Source of the DNA: Streptomyces sp. NBC_01451
Lineage (GTDB): Bacteria > Actinomycetota > Actinomycetes > Streptomycetales > Streptomycetaceae
Assembly: GCF_036227485.1 (NCBI RefSeq)
Contig: NZ_CP109479.1
Coordinates: 6,696,001 to 6,760,000 of the forward strand
DNA: 64,000 nucleotides
Direction of reading: 5' to 3'
A program made the position numbers and the translations under genes. The notes below the pieces were generated by a model, which was not told the DNA's origin, searched no databases, and saw nothing but the letters and a program-made list of their open reading frames with translations. Of this stretch, positions 48,175 through 56,314 are shown in pieces. Position 1 is the first letter of the stretch. Each line of letters starts with the position of its first letter.

Positions 48175-49873
48175 GGTTCTGTCGACGATCTTGTGATCCG
48201 GACGGTTGAACGGGTCGTGCCGACTGTTCGCGATCATGCATCGCGTGCTCTCGTGATGTGCTCTTGGAGCTGTTTCCGCACCTGTCCGCGCTGCTGATCG
48301 AGGAGGTCGAACGACGGCCGGAAAAGGTGGTGTTGAGGACGCGGGTGCGGGCCACGGCTGGGGCCTGCCGGTGCGGCCAGAGGTCGGCTCGGGTGCACGG
48401 TCGGTACGTACGGAGGTTGCGCGATGTCGCCGTTGGCGGGCTCGGCGTGGTGATCGAGTTGTGCGTGCGCCGATTCCGCTGCGAGAACCCTGACTGCACA
48501 GCGGTGACGTTCGCCGAACAGATCGCGGGGCTGACCACCCCGCACAGTCGCTACAGCCCGCTGCTGCGTGGGGTGTTAACGCGGGTCGGGCTGGCGCTGG
48601 CCGGCAGGGCAGGAGTCCGACTCGCGGCCGCGGCCGGTATCACCGTGGGCAAGGACACGCTGCTGCGGCTGGTCAGAGCCCTGCCCGACCCGGAGATCGG
48701 CGAGGTGGAGGTACTCGGTGTCGACGACTTCGCCTTCCGTAAAGGCCGCCACTACGGCACTGTGCTCATCGACATGGCCACCCACCGTCCACTGCACCTC
48801 TACGACGGACGTGAGGGAGAGGATCTGACCGCCTGGCTCCGCGGTCACCCTGAGGTGAAGGTCATCTGCCGTGACCGTTCCGGCGGATACGCGGAAGGTG
48901 CACGGGTCGGGGCACCGCAGGCCGAGCAGGTCGCTGATCGCTATCACCTGTGGGCCAACCTCGGACAGGCGGTCGAGAAGTCGGTGAACGCCCATCGTTC
49001 CCGCCTGAGCGAACCAGTTCCCGCAACTGACGGTAACTCCGATGCCCTGGAGGCGGAGCCCGAGGAGGTCCAGCCATCGACGGAGCTGAAGATCGTGACG
49101 CGGTTGCGTGAGCAGCATGCCGCCGCCCACGAACTGTGGGAGAAGGGCATGTCCAAGGCGGCGATCGGCCGGAAACTCGGGCTGCACCAGGCCACCGTCC
49201 GCAAGCTGGTCAACGCCCGCTCCGCGGACGAAGTCGTCGCCAAGAGCCTGCAACGGGCGCATATCGTCGATCCGTACGTCGGCCACCTGCACCGGCGCTG
49301 GAACGAAGGTGTCAGAAACGCCGCCCAGCTCTACCGCGAGATCCAGCAACTGGGCTATCCCGGTGGCGAGTTAGCCGTCCAGCGTCATCTGCGGCGCTAC
49401 CGAACCGGGCGCGGACATGCACCCGTCCCCGGCCCCAAGCCGCCATCGGTCCGCGAGGTCACCTCCTGGATCATGACCCACCCCGAGCACCTCCGGGACG
49501 AGGACGCCGACAAGCTCCACCGCCTACGCAAACGAGATCCCGAGCTCGACCGGCTCACCCTCCACGTCAGGAAGTTCGCCGCGATGATGACCGGACGCCA
49601 CGGCGACCGCCTCGAAGACTGGATCACCAACGCTGAGCAAGACACACTAACCCCGCTCGCAGGCTTCGCCCGCAACCTCCGCCGCGACTTCGACGCCGTC
49701 CGCAACGGACTGTCCCTGCCCCACAGTTCCGGCGCCGTCGAGGGCAACATCAACCGGCTGAAGATGCTGAAACGCCAGATGTTCGGCCGGGCCAGCCTCG
49801 ATCTCCTACGCAAACGCGTCCTACTCGCACGGTGAGTCTGAACTGTCCGGATCACAAAATCGTCGACAGAACC
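48175..49873 (+). mobile_element. Complete ISL3-family insertion sequence
   Basis: 1699 bp. Ends are inverted repeats starting GGTTCTGTCGACGAT at 48175 and its complement ending at 49873, 27 bp with one mismatch. The 8-bp sequence AAGATTCG is duplicated at 48167-48174 and 49874-49881, the duplication length known for ISL3. It carries one transposase gene and inserted into the IS256 transposase. Confidence 0.96.
48258..49835 (+). CDS. ISL3-family transposase
   Basis: A 525-residue DDE transposase. The N-terminal zinc finger region is CRCGQRSARVHGRYVRRLRDV ... CENPDC; the catalytic core has EVLGVDDFAFRKGRHYGT (first Asp), VICRDRSGGYAEGARVGAP (second Asp) and the Glu in SSGAVEGNINRLKMLKRQMFG. 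A helix-turn-helix (MSKAAIGRKLGLHQATVRKLV) is inserted mid-protein, as in longer ISL3 members. It is uninterrupted, so the element may be mobile. Confidence 0.95.
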   Translation: MLLELFPHLSALLIEEVERRPEKVVLRTRVRATAGACRCGQRSARVHGRYVRRLRDVAVGGLGVVIELCVRRFRCENPDCTAVTFAEQIAGLTTPHSRYSPLLRGVLTRVGLALAGRAGVRLAAAAGITVGKDTLLRLVRALPDPEIGEVEVLGVDDFAFRKGRHYGTVLIDMATHRPLHLYDGREGEDLTAWLRGHPEVKVICRDRSGGYAEGARVGAPQAEQVADRYHLWANLGQAVEKSVNAHRSRLSEPVPATDGNSDALEAEPEEVQPSTELKIVTRLREQHAAAHELWEKGMSKAAIGRKLGLHQATVRKLVNARSADEVVAKSLQRAHIVDPYVGHLHRRWNEGVRNAAQLYREIQQLGYPGGELAVQRHLRRYRTGRGHAPVPGPKPPSVREVTSWIMTHPEHLRDEDADKLHRLRKRDPELDRLTLHVRKFAAMMTGRHGDRLEDWITNAEQDTLTPLAGFARNLRRDFDAVRNGLSLPHSSGAVEGNINRLKMLKRQMFGRASLDLLRKRVLLAR

Positions 49874-50653
49874 AAGATTCGTGATGGCCAAGTGGCGAAC
49901 AGGCCGATCTATGTGGCCCTGGCGGTCACCGCCGAGGGGCACCGCGACATCCTCGGGCTGTGGGCCGGCGACGGCGGTGAGGGCGCAAAACACTGGCTGC
50001 GAGTGCTCTCCGAGCTCAAGAACAGGGGCGTCGATGATGTCCTGATGCTGGTCTGCGACGGGCTGAAGGGACTACCGGACGCGGTCGCTGAGGTCTGGCC
50101 GCGAACTGTGGTGCAAACATGTGTAGTGCACCTCCTGCGGGCCTCGTTCCGTTACGCGGCCCGACAGGACTGGGACAAGATCGCGAAGGCACTAAAGCCC
50201 GTCTACACCGCGCCGAGCGAGGACGCGGCCACGACACGGTTCCTGGAATTCGCCGAGACCTGGGGCAAGAAATACCCGGCGATCGTCCGCCTCTGGGAGT
50301 CCAGCTGGGCGGAGTTCACGCCTTTCCTTCAGTTTGACGCGGAAATACGCCGCATTGTGTGCACGACCAACAGCATCGAGAGCGTCAACGCCCGCATCCG
50401 CAAGGCCGTCCGTGCCCGCGGGCACTTCCCCACGGAGCAGGCCGCGCTCAAGTGCGTCTATATGGCCGTCATGAGCCTCGACCCGACCGGCGCCGGCCGC
50501 AAACGCTGGACCATGCGCTGGAAGGGCGCCATGAACGCCTTCGACCTGGCCTTCGACGGCCGCCTCACCGCAGGCCAACTCTAGCCACACCAACCCCAGT
50601 TACACCGCTCGCTTTACAGACCCAACAACTCCACCGACTTCGGGTATTTCCCG

Positions 50654-51091
50654 ATGACTACGTCAGATTCGTCGGGAGAGTCACTCAAAGACGTTCTGCG
50701 TGGTGGCCCGTCGGCGGCGGCTGCCGGAATCTGGTACAGAAATCTGCGCCCCGACGAGGATCCAGCAGAGGGGCTGTTCGCAAAGAACGTCGACGGCGAC
50801 TACACCATCAACGTGCAGATCGGTCAGGGGAGTCGGGTACGAACCCAGTGGATTTCGGTGACGAAGAGCTGGGATGTGATTAAGAAGTGGCGTCAACCCG
50901 GTCAACGGGTCGCTATCATCGACGGCGACAAAGTCGAGGCGCGGCTGGTCGACCTCACCTCGGCGGAAAACAGGGCAAGGTACCTGCGAGGATGGTCTGC
51001 GAATACAAACGCGCAATCATCGCAAGAGGCTCTGGTCGAGAGATATATAAACCCGAACGCCATACTCGGATTGGTCGAAGATGAGGAATGA
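50654..51091 (+). CDS. Orphan polymorphic-toxin C-terminal domain (ADP-ribosyltransferase-like)
   Basis: A 145-residue domain: GIWYRNLRPDEDPAEGLFAK, then VRTQWISVTKSWDVIKKW, then SSQEALVERYINPNAIL. The order Arg (YRNLR), Ser-x-Thr (WISVT) and QExxxE (SQEALVE) recalls the R-S-E core of ADP-ribosyltransferase toxins and the WIS/TKS/SQE wording of toxin C-termini in polymorphic systems; the enzymatic call is inference. The frame stays open upstream to the IS256 end at 50624, so the 5' delivery part of a larger gene was probably cut off. Its stop overlaps by 11 bp the start of a small gene, the presumed immunity gene. Confidence 0.6.
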   Translation: MTTSDSSGESLKDVLRGGPSAAAAGIWYRNLRPDEDPAEGLFAKNVDGDYTINVQIGQGSRVRTQWISVTKSWDVIKKWRQPGQRVAIIDGDKVEARLVDLTSAENRARYLRGWSANTNAQSSQEALVERYINPNAILGLVEDEE

Positions 51092-51163
51092 CCCAGTGTA
51101 TGAGGAACTCGTGTCGCAACTAATACTCCAGCTGTAGATCGTGATCTTGCCGCCAGGCAGGGC

Positions 51164-51598
51164 CTACTCGTTCGCGCCGTGCCCGGGTGGCCACCCGATG
51201 ACGCCTTCCGCTTGAATGTTGCGCAAGGACGCTCCGTCGAACCGGGCACCGGTGATGTTGGTCAGCCCGAGCGGGGGCACGCCAGTGTTTACGCTTCCGA
51301 ACCTGGCGTCGGTCAGATCGGTGTCGCGCAGATCAGCACCCCGTAGATCGCATCCGGCCAGGCTGACCTCGCGCAGTGAAGCCCCGCGCAGGTCTGCGCC
51401 GCTGAAGTCACAGAACTTGAACCAACACCCGTCCAGGGTGGCGTGGCGTAGATCGGCCCCGATGAACGAGCAGCGAGTGAACCGCAGTTGCGACGTGCGA
51501 GCTGAAGCAAGGTTCTGGCCGGTGAAGTCCTCACCGTTCACGGCCGCATAGCTGTGGAGCGCGGCGAGTCGTTGTCTCGCGGTCGGTGGCGTGGTCAT
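51164..51598 (-). CDS. Pentapeptide-repeat protein, passenger of IS701-type element
   Basis: A 144-residue protein whose body is a right-handed pentapeptide helix: repeated A(D/N)LxxA units such as SFIGADLRHATLDGCWF, FSGADLRGASLREVSLAGC and DLRGADLRDTDLTDARF. Pentapeptide proteins can mimic DNA (Qnr/MfpA) or be structural; at ~18 repeats this one is shorter than Qnr. It lies wholly inside the element, 40 bp from the left end and divergent from the transposase. A longer upstream extension of the frame is the shadow of the transposase. Confidence 0.85.
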   Translation of the reverse strand: MTTPPTARQRLAALHSYAAVNGEDFTGQNLASARTSQLRFTRCSFIGADLRHATLDGCWFKFCDFSGADLRGASLREVSLAGCDLRGADLRDTDLTDARFGSVNTGVPPLGLTNITGARFDGASLRNIQAEGVIGWPPGHGANE

Positions 51599-51724
51599 GT
51601 GCGCCAGCGTGTCAGCCGGGGCGGTGGCCGTCGCCCGGATTTCCGGCAGTTCGCCGTCCGTCAGCCGGTCACACAGGTCCGGGCTGGTGCGGGAGCAGGT
51701 GCGGCCACCGGTGATCATCGGTGT

Positions 51725-53041
51725 GTGAAGACAGAAGATCAGACGGTGGCCGTAGGTCACAGCATAGATCCCGTCCGTTGGCGGGAGGCGTTCGAGGTGG
51801 CCATGGGGCGTATCGCGGGCCGGTTCGCCCGGGTCGAACCCCGGCGGCGGGCCGGGCGATTGGTGTTGGGACTGCTGGCGGACCTGCCGCGCAAGAACTG
51901 CTGGACGATCGCGGAGTGGGTCGGGGATGCGAATCCGCATGGCATGCAGCATCTGCTGTGCCGGGCGGCCTGGGACGCCGATGCCGTCCGCGACGACGTG
52001 CGCGAGTATGTCGTGGAGCATCTGCACGACGAGGCCGCGGTGCTGGTCGTGGACGAGACCGGCGACGTGAAGAAGGGCACTCACACCGTCGGGGTCCAGC
52101 GCCAGTACACCGGCACCGCCGGCCGGATCGAAAACTCCCAGGTCGCCGTCTACCTTGTCTACGCCGGCGCCCGCGGGCACGCAGCGGTGGACCGCGAGCT
52201 GTACATCCCGCGCTCCTGGATCTCTGACCCCGACCGTTGCCGGGCGGCCGGACTCGGCGAGGACACCGACTTCGCGACCAAGCCGGAGCTGGCCCGCGTG
52301 ATGATCGAACGATTCCTGGACGCCGGACACCATGTCGGCTGGGTGACCGGCGACGAGGTCTATGGCGGCAACCCGAAACTGTGGTCCGCTCTGGAGGAAC
52401 GCGGCATGGGCTACGTGCTTGCAGTGGCGTGTTCGGCCGAAGTGGCCACCGGGGCAGGCAAGTTTCGTGCGGATGCCCTGGCTGCCAAGTTGCCCCGGCG
52501 GGCCTGGCAGAAGCTGTCCGCCGGACAGGGAGCGAAGGGACAGCGTTTCTACGACTGGGCCGTGATCGATCTGGTCGCCACGGGATCAGGAGGGCGCCAG
52601 CTGCTGATCCGCCGCAACCGAGCCACCGGCGAACTGGCCTACTACCGCTGCCATTCCGCCCAGTTGGTGCCGCTGAACACTCTGGTTAGGATCGCCGGTT
52701 CCAGGTGGCGAGTGGAGGAAGCCTTCCAGACCGGGAAGGGCCTGGCCGGGCTCGACGAGCACCAGGTCCGCCGCTACCCCTCCTGGAGCCGCTGGGTCAC
52801 CCTCGCCATGCTCGCCCACGCCTTCCTCGCCGTCGTCCGAGCCGACGAGCATGCCCACCGGCCGGGACCCGACGGTCTGATCCCGCTGACCTGCAATGAG
52901 ATCCAGCGACTGTTCATCACCGTTGCCGTCCGGCCTCTTCACGATCTGGCCCACCGGCTCGGCTGGTCCGACTGGCGACGCCGCCACCAGGCACGGTCAC
53001 GGAACAGCCATTACCTACGACAAGCCGCATCCCAGACATGA
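51725..53041 (+). CDS. IS701-family transposase
   Basis: A 438-residue DDE transposase. Catalytic residues are in AAVLVVDETGDVKKGTHTVG (first Asp), VGWVTGDEVYGGNPKLW (second Asp) and GSRWRVEEAFQTGKGLAGLD (Glu). NCWTIAEWVGDANPHGMQHLL is the characteristic N-terminal block of the family. Start GTG 51725. No stop or frameshift interrupts it, so it is likely active. Confidence 0.95.
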   Translation: MKTEDQTVAVGHSIDPVRWREAFEVAMGRIAGRFARVEPRRRAGRLVLGLLADLPRKNCWTIAEWVGDANPHGMQHLLCRAAWDADAVRDDVREYVVEHLHDEAAVLVVDETGDVKKGTHTVGVQRQYTGTAGRIENSQVAVYLVYAGARGHAAVDRELYIPRSWISDPDRCRAAGLGEDTDFATKPELARVMIERFLDAGHHVGWVTGDEVYGGNPKLWSALEERGMGYVLAVACSAEVATGAGKFRADALAAKLPRRAWQKLSAGQGAKGQRFYDWAVIDLVATGSGGRQLLIRRNRATGELAYYRCHSAQLVPLNTLVRIAGSRWRVEEAFQTGKGLAGLDEHQVRRYPSWSRWVTLAMLAHAFLAVVRADEHAHRPGPDGLIPLTCNEIQRLFITVAVRPLHDLAHRLGWSDWRRRHQARSRNSHYLRQAASQT

Positions 53042-53449
53042 AGATCACGATCTGCAGCTGGAGTACTAAGTGACGCGGCTGACGGATTCATCGTTCCCCT
53101 GCGCCTAAACGACGGGTTTGATCAGCTCGCGCTGGACGAGCTGTGCAAGCAGATCGACCGGCTCGGGCAGCAGTGGCGCACGGCCGAGGTCGTTCCGAAA
53201 TCCGCCGCCCTCATCCTCTCGGAGTTGTACCCGGCGATCAGCGCCTGCGCCGACCTCTACACCGGCGACGAACGCCAGAGAATGATCGAGGCCGCGGTGC
53301 GGGTCGGAGAAAGAGTCACCTACGCCTTGGACCCCGCAGGCGAGCCCGAGATGTGAGGCCTCGCGCTGGACCGCCACCGCACACGGCGAGCCCCGGACCG
53401 TGCGTCCGGGGCTCGCACGCTTGAGCTGTGCGGAGCTTCTCCAGCAGTG

Positions 53450-53663
53450 CCGCTCCAGAGTGAGTACGGCTTTGGTGAGTGACCTCATGCGATTCGGGCT
53501 GTAGTCGGCGTGACGGAAGATCCGCCAGGACTTGAGGTGCACCAGCCGGCACACCTGGTCCTTGACGCTCCGCAGGGCGTCGAAGGTGACCACGGTGCCG
53601 ATCAGGTCGAGTGGTTCCGGCAGTAGGCGGAAGGCGGCCGTCTCGCTGGTCTTGGCTCCCACC
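53450..53663 (-). pseudogene. Mosaic of two transposase fragments
   Basis: The minus strand reads KTSETAAFRLLPEPLDLIGT then VVTFDALRSVKDQV, the core of an ISAs1-family transposase, and continues directly into VHLKSWRIFRHADYSPNRMR SLTKAVLTLERH, the C-terminal signature of IS5-family transposases. Two unrelated relics are therefore fused in one frame by deletion. Confidence 0.65.
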
Positions 53664-53689
53664 TCCCGCTGGGTCGGGGCGATGGCGAG

Positions 53690-54010
53690 GGCCTGGGAGG
53701 TACGCGAAGCTGCCGAGCGTGACCGGGTCGCCGTAGACGCGAACCAGCTCGGCCCGGTCGGGCTGGGAGAGGAACGGGTCGATCGAGTCGAGCACCACGT
53801 CCCAGAAATCGGCCGGCTCCTGACCCACCACGATGCGGTCAGGCGCCTCGTGGGGCATTCCGTAGACAGGGAAGGACGCCACTGCGTCCCAGTCTTCGCG
53901 GTCCACGACGTACAGGTCCGGTATTGCGAAGTCTCCTGCGACTGTCTTCAGCCATCCGACCATCCGCTCGGCCTGGTCCGCGATCGACCGCCCCGGGCCC
54001 CTCCGCCCGG
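53690..54010 (-). pseudogene. Internal fragment of a metallopeptidase-like gene
   Basis: Minus-strand reading: ADQAERMVGWLKTVAGDF, then YVVDREDWDAVASFPVYGMP, HEAPDRIVVGQEPADFW and ending GDPVTLGSF. This resembles part of an actinobacterial zinc-peptidase-like hypothetical family, but the frame breaks before any HExxH motif. Both ends are missing. Family assignment is from recollection of the block and not certain. Confidence 0.5.
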
Positions 54011-54103
54011 GCTCACATGGACCAGAAAGCTCCAGCCTTCCAAATGTTCGAGTTGACCACGCACGCGCACTCCTCCGACTCCTTGGTTGGCCGATTGCGA
54101 ATC

Positions 54104-55413
54104 TCAGGTCGGGACGCGTGCGGCGATTTCGGGCTTGAAGAGGGCCGCTGGTGTGTCCATCAGTTGGGGGACCCGGAGAAACGTGGTGGCCAGTACCGGA
54201 TCCGAGACCGCGGTGGCGCGCAGGCGGTCCAGGTAGGCACCCGGTTCCGGGTCGAGTGCGGATCGGTCGCCGACCGCGTCCGGGAAGCGCAGATCATTGG
54301 CCGCGGCCGTGATCCGCGGCACGTCGAGGAAAGCCGCCGACTCGGTGAAGAACTGGGCCGCCATGTCGTCGGAGCCGTCTTTCAGCAGGCGGCCGAGGAT
54401 GGGCGCCTCCAGTGCGGCCACGGTCATGCCCTGGCCGTAGACCGGATTGAACGGGCACATCGCGTCGCCGGTGACCAGGAAACCGGCCGGGAAACGACTC
54501 ATCCGGTCGTAGCGCCATCGGGTGCTCGCCGGGTAGCGCATCTTCACCGGGTCGCCGAGCGGGGCACAGGTGCGCAGAAGTGTGGCGACATCCTGGCAGT
54601 CCAGTTCCCCCGCCCATGCGACCATGTCGTCGTCGTCCATCGGCGGGACCGCACCGAACGAGCCACTGATGCTGAGGGCCCAGGCGTCGTTCTCCTGGGC
54701 GAGGGCGAAACCACCACGGGTGTTTCCAGGGTAGGCGGCGATGGCGGTGCCGTATCGGCCGTCGAGTTGGTCCGGCGCGCGCCGGTAACGGCGCGTCACA
54801 TAGGTCACCTGGGTCTCGATCCGCTGCTCCTCGAACTCGGGGTAGCCGAGTCGGCCGAGCCAGTGGCGGGTGCGTGAGCCGCGCCCGGAAGCGTTCACCA
54901 CCATGCTTGCGTCGTCGATGGTGATCTCCTCACCGGCGGCGATCGCCCGCACGCCGATGACCCTTGTGCCGTCCGGCGTCGTCAGCAGGTCGGTGCCGGC
55001 GGTCTCCGGACGTATGTCCACGTTCGGCAGCGCGGCGACCCGGCGCCGGATCGCCGTCTCCAGTAAAGGTCGCCCAGCTCCCAGCACGGTCATGGCGGAA
55101 GGCCCCGTGGCCAGTGGCCGCCCGTCCACCCACCACTGCATCTCGTCCTGCATGTCGAAGGTTGGCGCACCGAGGTCGATCAGCTCGGCCGTCAGCCCCT
55201 CGAACATCCCGTCCATCTCCTGCAAGCCGCGCGTCAGCAGCCCGTGTACGTGGCCGGGTGCGGCACCCCGCGGCGTGGCTCAGGTCGCTCCGGCAACGTG
55301 TCACGATCGAGTACGACGACCTCCTCGAAGGTCTCGTGCAGCGCCCGCGCGGCGAGCAGCCCCGCGAGCGAGGCCCCGATCACTATCGCGCGCCCATGTC
55401 CCGGTGTTCCCAT
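54104..55413 (-). pseudogene. FAD-dependent oxidoreductase with one-base frameshift
   Basis: The gene starts at ATG 55413 with GGAGAAGGG upstream and encodes the FAD motif RAIVIGASLAGLLAARAL, then EEVVVLDRDTLPERPEPRRG VP. Near 55257 one G appears missing: adding one base restores VPHAGHVHGLLTRGLQEMDG and joins the long 54104-55225 frame (DAMCPFNPVYGQGMTVAALE, the second flavin motif). The total 1310 nt is one short of a multiple of three. Intact length would be 436 residues, a halogenase/geranylgeranyl-reductase-like flavoprotein. Third gene of the ALDH-SDR operon. A sequencing error is not excluded. Confidence 0.82.
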
Positions 55414-55446
55414 GCGAATTGCCCTTCTCCATGCTTTCGGCTGAGG

Positions 55447-56283
55447 TCAGGCGAGCAGGCTCGCGGTGCGTGTGATGAAGGCGTCGAAGGCCCGGTCGGG
55501 CAGCATCCTGCGCACGAGGAGGATCGGGCGGGCGCCGAAGCCGGCGGTGTACCGGGTGCGGGGGCGGCGGGCCGTGGCGGCTCGGGTCACGGCGCGGGCC
55601 ACGACGTCGGGGGACGAGGTCCTGGGCGCGTCCGGCCTTGAGGCGTTCTCCAGTGACACGGCCATGGCCTCGGCCTGGTCGCCGTAAGGCCCTTCGCCCG
55701 AAGTGGCACGGACCTTGCGGGCCGCGATGCCGCCCCACTCGGTGCGGATCACGCCGGGCTCGATGACGACGACGTCGACCCCGAAGCGTCGCAGCTCCAG
55801 GCGCAGGGCGTCACTGAGTCCCTCGACCGCGAACTTGCTGGCGTGGTACCAGGCGCCCAGGGGCGTGGCGAGTTTGCCGCCCATGGAACTGATGTTGACG
55901 ATGGTGCCGCTGCGCTGGGCCCGCATGGCCGGCAGCACGGCCCGGGTGAGGTGGGCGAGGCCGAAGAGGTTGACCTCGATCTGGGAGCGGGCTTCGGACA
56001 CCGGGACGTCTTCGAGCGCGCCGTACGAGCCGTATCCGGCGTTGTTCACCAGGACGTCGATCCGGTCGTGCGCCGCGAGGATGTCCGCGACCGCCTTCTC
56101 GGCCGAGGACTCGTCGGTGACGTCGAGGGCGACGGTGCGCACGCCCGCGGCGGCCAGAGAAGCCATCCGGTCGACGCGGCGGGCGGCGCCGTAGACGACG
56201 AAGCCGGCGTCGTGGAGGTGGCGGGCGGTGCTCTCGCCGATGCCCGAGGAGGCACCGGTGACCAGGGCGATCTTGTTGCTCAT
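55447..56283 (-). CDS. Short-chain dehydrogenase (classical SDR)
   Basis: A 278-residue SDR. Cofactor motif TGASSGIG at residues 9-16, NNAG near 83, Ser in VNISSMGGK, and catalytic YHASK near 150. The sequence resembles oxidoreductases acting on hydrophobic alcohols or ketones; the Asp in VALDVTD fits cofactor binding. It lies 31 bp after the aldehyde dehydrogenase gene and 33 bp before the FAD oxidoreductase, in one operon under the divergent TetR. Confidence 0.9.
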   Translation of the reverse strand: MSNKIALVTGASSGIGESTARHLHDAGFVVYGAARRVDRMASLAAAGVRTVALDVTDESSAEKAVADILAAHDRIDVLVNNAGYGSYGALEDVPVSEARSQIEVNLFGLAHLTRAVLPAMRAQRSGTIVNISSMGGKLATPLGAWYHASKFAVEGLSDALRLELRRFGVDVVVIEPGVIRTEWGGIAARKVRATSGEGPYGDQAEAMAVSLENASRPDAPRTSSPDVVARAVTRAATARRPRTRYTAGFGARPILLVRRMLPDRAFDAFITRTASLLA

Positions 56284-56314
56284 GGGAAGCCTTTCTCGGC
56301 GGACGGCGGGGAGG

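Larger units (their letters stand above)
47582..50584 (+). pseudogene. IS256-family transposase split by ISL3 insertion
   Basis: The gene is in two parts, 47582-48174 and 49882-50584, which join in frame at K-I-R (AAG ATT CGT) when the inner element and one 8-bp duplicate are removed: 431 residues. The first part has LLQQLTKTVLESALEGEITDHLGYDKH and the first catalytic Asp in PVVFIDAINVK; the second has VCDGLKGLPDAV (second Asp) and TNSIESVNARIRKAVRARG (catalytic Glu), plus WPRTVVQTCVVHLLR. Apart from the insertion no stop codons interrupt it, so the disruption is recent. The start is GTG 47582. Confidence 0.93.
47533..50623 (+). mobile_element. IS256-family element, interrupted by an ISL3-family element
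   Basis: Terminal inverted repeats begin GGGTCTGTA at 47533 and end with the reverse complement at 50623 (about 20 of 27 positions match, sharing GGGTCTGTA and CGGTGTAA). Total 3091 bp; without the inner element and its target duplication 1384 bp, a normal IS256 size. No 8-bp target duplication is seen at the outer ends (flanks CCACCCGC and AACAACTC), so one flank has been lost or recombined. Confidence 0.9.
51124..53065 (+). mobile_element. IS701-family element with passenger gene
   Basis: 1942 bp. Terminal inverted repeats begin TACTCCAGCTG at 51124 and end with the complement at 53065 (25 bp, one mismatch). The target duplication CTAA flanks it (51120-51123, 53066-53069), matching the YTAR target of IS701. 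Besides the transposase it carries a pentapeptide-repeat gene on the opposite strand between the left end and the transposase. Confidence 0.93.
51081..53356 (+). pseudogene. Presumed immunity gene split by IS701-type element
   Basis: 51081-51123 (MRNDPVYEELVSQL) and 53070-53356 join exactly in frame when the element and one CTAA are removed, giving 109 residues that continue SDAADGFIVPLRLNDG and contain LILSELYPAISACADLYTGD. The 110-codon total, in-frame junction and 11-bp overlap with the toxin-like gene support a real bicistron before the insertion. As it stands the first part ends after four extra codons (ILQL). Sequence family not recognised; immunity role is inferred from position. Confidence 0.75.

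Noticed and set aside
50624..50653. Start of the toxin-like gene upstream of 50654
   Set aside because: The frame is open to the IS256 end, but no start codon exists between the element and ATG 50654, so the ATG is used and the upstream part taken as lost.
53105..53662. A single 185-codon minus-strand gene beginning MGAKTSETAAF
   Set aside because: It is a mosaic of two transposase relics that then runs antisense through the second half of the split immunity gene; not one real gene.
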